This document shows, one piece after another, positions 62,069 to 64,000 of a stretch of 64,000 nucleotides of DNA. How positions within the stretch are numbered: position 1 is the first letter of the stretch; every line of letters begins with the position of its first letter. The notes beneath the pieces were generated by a model. It had not been told where the DNA came from, searched no databases, and saw nothing but the letters and a program-made list of their open reading frames with translations. The stretch is from JADJOM01 sp963817435 (GTDB lineage Bacteria; Gemmatimonadota; Gemmatimonadetes; Gemmatimonadales; GWC2-71-9), in contig CAWFNY010000003.1 of NCBI GenBank assembly GCA_963817435.1, positions 372,001-436,000 of the forward strand. Direction: 5' to 3'. The translations under genes were made by a program, and so were the position numbers.

Positions 62069-62914
62069 ATGCTCTCAGTCTCGCTGCGCCCGGGCCAGCT
62101 CATCCTTGTTCTGCTATGTGCCGCGGCTCCAGTTGCCGCGCAGAGCAGCGGACCCAAGCCGGAGGAGCCGCCGGCGGATGCCATTCCGGTGCATGCGACT
62201 TTCGCGATCGACTCCCGCGCGGTCGGTGAGTCCCGGACGATCAACGTCTACACTCCGCCTTCGTATGCGACCTCTCCCGGCACCGCCTTCCCGGTGCTGT
62301 ACATGCCTGATGGCGGGCTCGAGGAAGACTTTCCCCATATCGTCAACACGATCGATTCGCTGATCGCGCTCCGGCTGATCCGGCCGGTGATCGTGGTGGG
62401 TATCGAGAACACCCAGCGCCGCCGCGATCTCACCGGGCCGACCACCGTCGCGAGCGATAGCGCGATCGCCCCCCGGGTGGGAGGATCGGCGGCGTTCCGC
62501 CAGTTCATCCAGTATGAGCTAATGCCGGAGGTGCAGCGCCGGTATCGCTGCAGCGAAGAGGCGTCGATCGTGGGCGAGTCGCTCGCGGGGCTCTTCATCG
62601 TCGAGACCTTCCTGCTCGACCCGGGGCTCTTTCGACGCTACATCGCGCTGAGTCCGAGTGTCTGGTGGAACGGCGGAGCGCTGGTGCGTGCCGCGGAGCC
62701 GCGCATCGCGGCGCTGGACAGGGATGCGCGGACGCTCTTCATGGCCTCCGCCGACGAAACAGAAATCGCGGCCGGGACGTCCGCACTCGCGGCGACACTC
62801 AAGGCGGCGGCACCGGCAAGTCTCACCTGGTATTACGAGCCGCGGCCCGACCTGCACCACAATACGATCTTCCGGGCCGTCGTACCCACGGCCTTTGCGA
62901 AGCTGCTGAAATAG
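62069..62914 (+). CDS. Secreted esterase, alpha/beta-hydrolase (IroE/Fes-like)
   Basis: 281 residues from ATG at 62069. A signal peptide (LILVLLCAAAPVAAQ) precedes an esterase D/Fes-type fold: SRTINVYTPPSYA, FPVLYMPDGGLEEDFPHI, then the nucleophile elbow ASIVGESLAGLFIVE (GESLAG) and SPSVWWNGGAL. A late His in DLHHNTIFRA fits the triad. This subgroup includes enterobactin esterase-like and feruloyl-type enzymes. No siderophore genes are near, so the substrate is undetermined. Confidence 0.85.
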   Translation: MLSVSLRPGQLILVLLCAAAPVAAQSSGPKPEEPPADAIPVHATFAIDSRAVGESRTINVYTPPSYATSPGTAFPVLYMPDGGLEEDFPHIVNTIDSLIALRLIRPVIVVGIENTQRRRDLTGPTTVASDSAIAPRVGGSAAFRQFIQYELMPEVQRRYRCSEEASIVGESLAGLFIVETFLLDPGLFRRYIALSPSVWWNGGALVRAAEPRIAALDRDARTLFMASADETEIAAGTSALAATLKAAAPASLTWYYEPRPDLHHNTIFRAVVPTAFAKLLK

Positions 62915-62971
62915 AGGTCGCTGGTCAGGCTGGTGCCGCTGCCGTATCCTCGATGAGGTTCATTCGACGGA

Positions 62972-63256
62972 GTGAACGTGGATCAACACATAATCGTGCT
63001 CTTCATCCCGATCCTCGCGCTGAGCATCCCGGTGATCGCGCTGCTGTTCCGGGGACTCAACCGTCTCGCCCAAACGCGACTCGAGGAGGCCCGGGTGCGC
63101 GCCGGCTCCCTCAGCGGGGCCGACGAGGAGCTGGTCGCGCTGCGCGCCGAAGTGGACGATCTCCGCCGCGAGCTGGGCGAGGTGCAGGAACGGGTGGATT
63201 TCGCGGAGCGACTGCTTGCGCAGAAGCGCCCGGATCGCCTCGATGCACCCCAGTAG
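62972..63256 (+). CDS. Small membrane-anchored coiled-coil protein
   Basis: 94 residues from GTG at 62972; the GTG at 62978 fits better with GGAG 5 bases ahead and gives 92. An N-terminal helix (IIVLFIPILALSIPVIALLF) anchors a C-terminal heptad coiled coil (ELVALRAEVDDLRRELGEVQERVDFAERLL). This is the phage-shock/YtxH-like small-envelope pattern. It overlaps the start of the next gene by 14 bases in a different frame. Confidence 0.65.
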   Translation: MNVDQHIIVLFIPILALSIPVIALLFRGLNRLAQTRLEEARVRAGSLSGADEELVALRAEVDDLRRELGEVQERVDFAERLLAQKRPDRLDAPQ

Positions 63257-64000
63257 ACTCCGACTCCACGCAGCTCTCCTCGCCGGCCTGCTCGGCGCCA
63301 CGGCGGTGCCGCAGCAACCCGTGGCCTGGACGGATCGTGCGCCACACCGGGAGCGGTTCATCCAGGTCGAACCGGATGTGAAGCTGGAAGTGCTCGACTT
63401 CGGCGGGTCGGGACCTCCGGTCGTCTTCCTCTCCGGTCTCGGTGACACCGCTCATTCGTTCGACGACTTTGCGCCGAAGTTCACCGATCGCTGGCACGTG
63501 TACGCCATCACTCGGCGAGGCTATGGTGTCTCGAGCCATCCGGCATCCGGGTATGCGATACCCCGCCTCGCGGCGGATGTCCGGACCGTCCTCGACAGCC
63601 TGCACATCGGTCGCGCAATTCTGATCGGGCATTCGATCGGCGGCGATGAACTCACCAGGATCGCCTCGACCTGGCCGGAGCGGGTGGCCAAACTGGTGTA
63701 TCTCGACGCGGCGCATGATCGGGTCGGGCTGCTCGACCGTCTCATCGGTACCGACTGGCCCGACGACCCGGTGATGACCCGCGCCGATTCGGCGTCGCCG
63801 GAAGCGGTTCAGGCGTATCTCGTGCAGATCTATGGGTTCCGGCTGAATGAAGCGGAGATCCATCAGTGGTACCAGTTCGATGCACGGGGACGGATGCTGC
63901 GCCAGACCACGCCCGACTCGGTTGGCACCAGGCTGGTGCTGCCGTACGTCGAGCATCCGGCGTATCGAAGGATCAGGGCGCCGGTGCTCGCCTTCTACAA
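63243..64000 (+). CDS. Alpha/beta hydrolase, partial at window end
   Basis: The frame from ATG at 63243 is open to the window edge, about 252 residues, and overlaps the preceding gene by 14 bases. A signal-like N-terminus (LHAALLAGLLGATAV) leads to LEVLDFGGSGPPVVFLSGLGD, then ITRRGYGVSSH, the nucleophile elbow AILIGHSIGGDELTR (Ser in GHSIG) and VYLDAAHDRV. It is a haloalkane-dehalogenase/esterase-like family member. The acid and the final His are beyond the visible part, so the substrate class cannot be fixed. Confidence 0.85.
   Translation, partial: MHPSRLRLHAALLAGLLGATAVPQQPVAWTDRAPHRERFIQVEPDVKLEVLDFGGSGPPVVFLSGLGDTAHSFDDFAPKFTDRWHVYAITRRGYGVSSHPASGYAIPRLAADVRTVLDSLHIGRAILIGHSIGGDELTRIASTWPERVAKLVYLDAAHDRVGLLDRLIGTDWPDDPVMTRADSASPEAVQAYLVQIYGFRLNEAEIHQWYQFDARGRMLRQTTPDSVGTRLVLPYVEHPAYRRIRAPVLAFY

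Overview
The window is 64 kb of high-G+C bacterial chromosome with densely packed genes on both strands. There is no rRNA and no phage or transposase gene. The gene style (many lipoproteins with short LxGC lipoboxes, TPR and beta-propeller secreted proteins, two tripartite RND pumps, an ECF sigma/anti-sigma pair, octaheme cytochrome c) fits a free-living Gram-negative. A Gemmatimonadota-like or Acidobacteriota-like organism is my best guess from memory of such gene sets. No taxonomic marker could be searched, so this is inference.

Layout. 0-8.3 kb (minus): a run holA - SPOR/TPR protein - mutS - small membrane protein - TonB-C lipoprotein, joined by 4-nt stop/start overlaps, followed by a frameshifted cystathionine beta-synthase and a HAD phosphatase with a nested palindrome cluster in front of it. 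8.4-10.1 kb (minus): Nudix hydrolase - ECF sigma - zinc-finger anti-sigma. 10.4-17 kb: membrane histidine kinase, YdcF-like protein, a heptanucleotide repeat, beta-CASP metallo-beta-lactamase, polysaccharide deacetylase, upp, a lipoprotein and a redoxin. 17.1-20.3 kb: tRNA-Phe(GAA) whose 3' end and terminator are tandemly duplicated and appear once more 3 kb away. The duplications bracket a module YCII - DUF3089 - RibD/DHFR-like - truncated ECF42-type sigma factor. 20.3-26.3 kb: DUF4242, an SPFH/band-7 protein, SET-domain protein, flavodoxin, DEDDh exonuclease, and an octaheme cytochrome c beside a diheme-type membrane cytochrome b. 26.5-33.1 kb: TetR - adaptor - RND pump - outer-membrane factor. 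33.1-36.2 kb: phosphodiester glycosidase, a secreted unknown, and a frameshifted secreted hydrolase. 36.2-42.9 kb: ArsR diverging from a second complete RND operon that ends in a PII-like protein and a DUF2892 protein. 43-55.4 kb: two tandem paralogous lipoproteins of unknown function, FKBP isomerase, HtrA/Deg protease, a beta-propeller lipoprotein, BtrH-like protein, DUF998, cyclase, GGDEF and TPR proteins. 55.5-60.7 kb: a 1017-residue three-domain kinase - M23 - aminotransferase protein, an FNT channel and a TauE transporter. 60.7-64 kb: a decayed stretch with two gene remnants, then a zinc-ribbon membrane protein and two hydrolases, the last cut by the window edge.

Most notable: the three-domain fusion protein; the tRNA-Phe-linked repeats around an ECF42/YCII module that has lost most of its sigma factor; a palindromic element read in frame inside mutS; a three-member dispersed palindromic repeat; promoter-like boxes 5-6 nt before several start codons, suggesting leaderless transcripts; and the palindrome cluster before the HAD gene. 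Two conserved genes carry single-base frameshifts, which may be assembly errors. I do not see a complete, clearly new multigene system.
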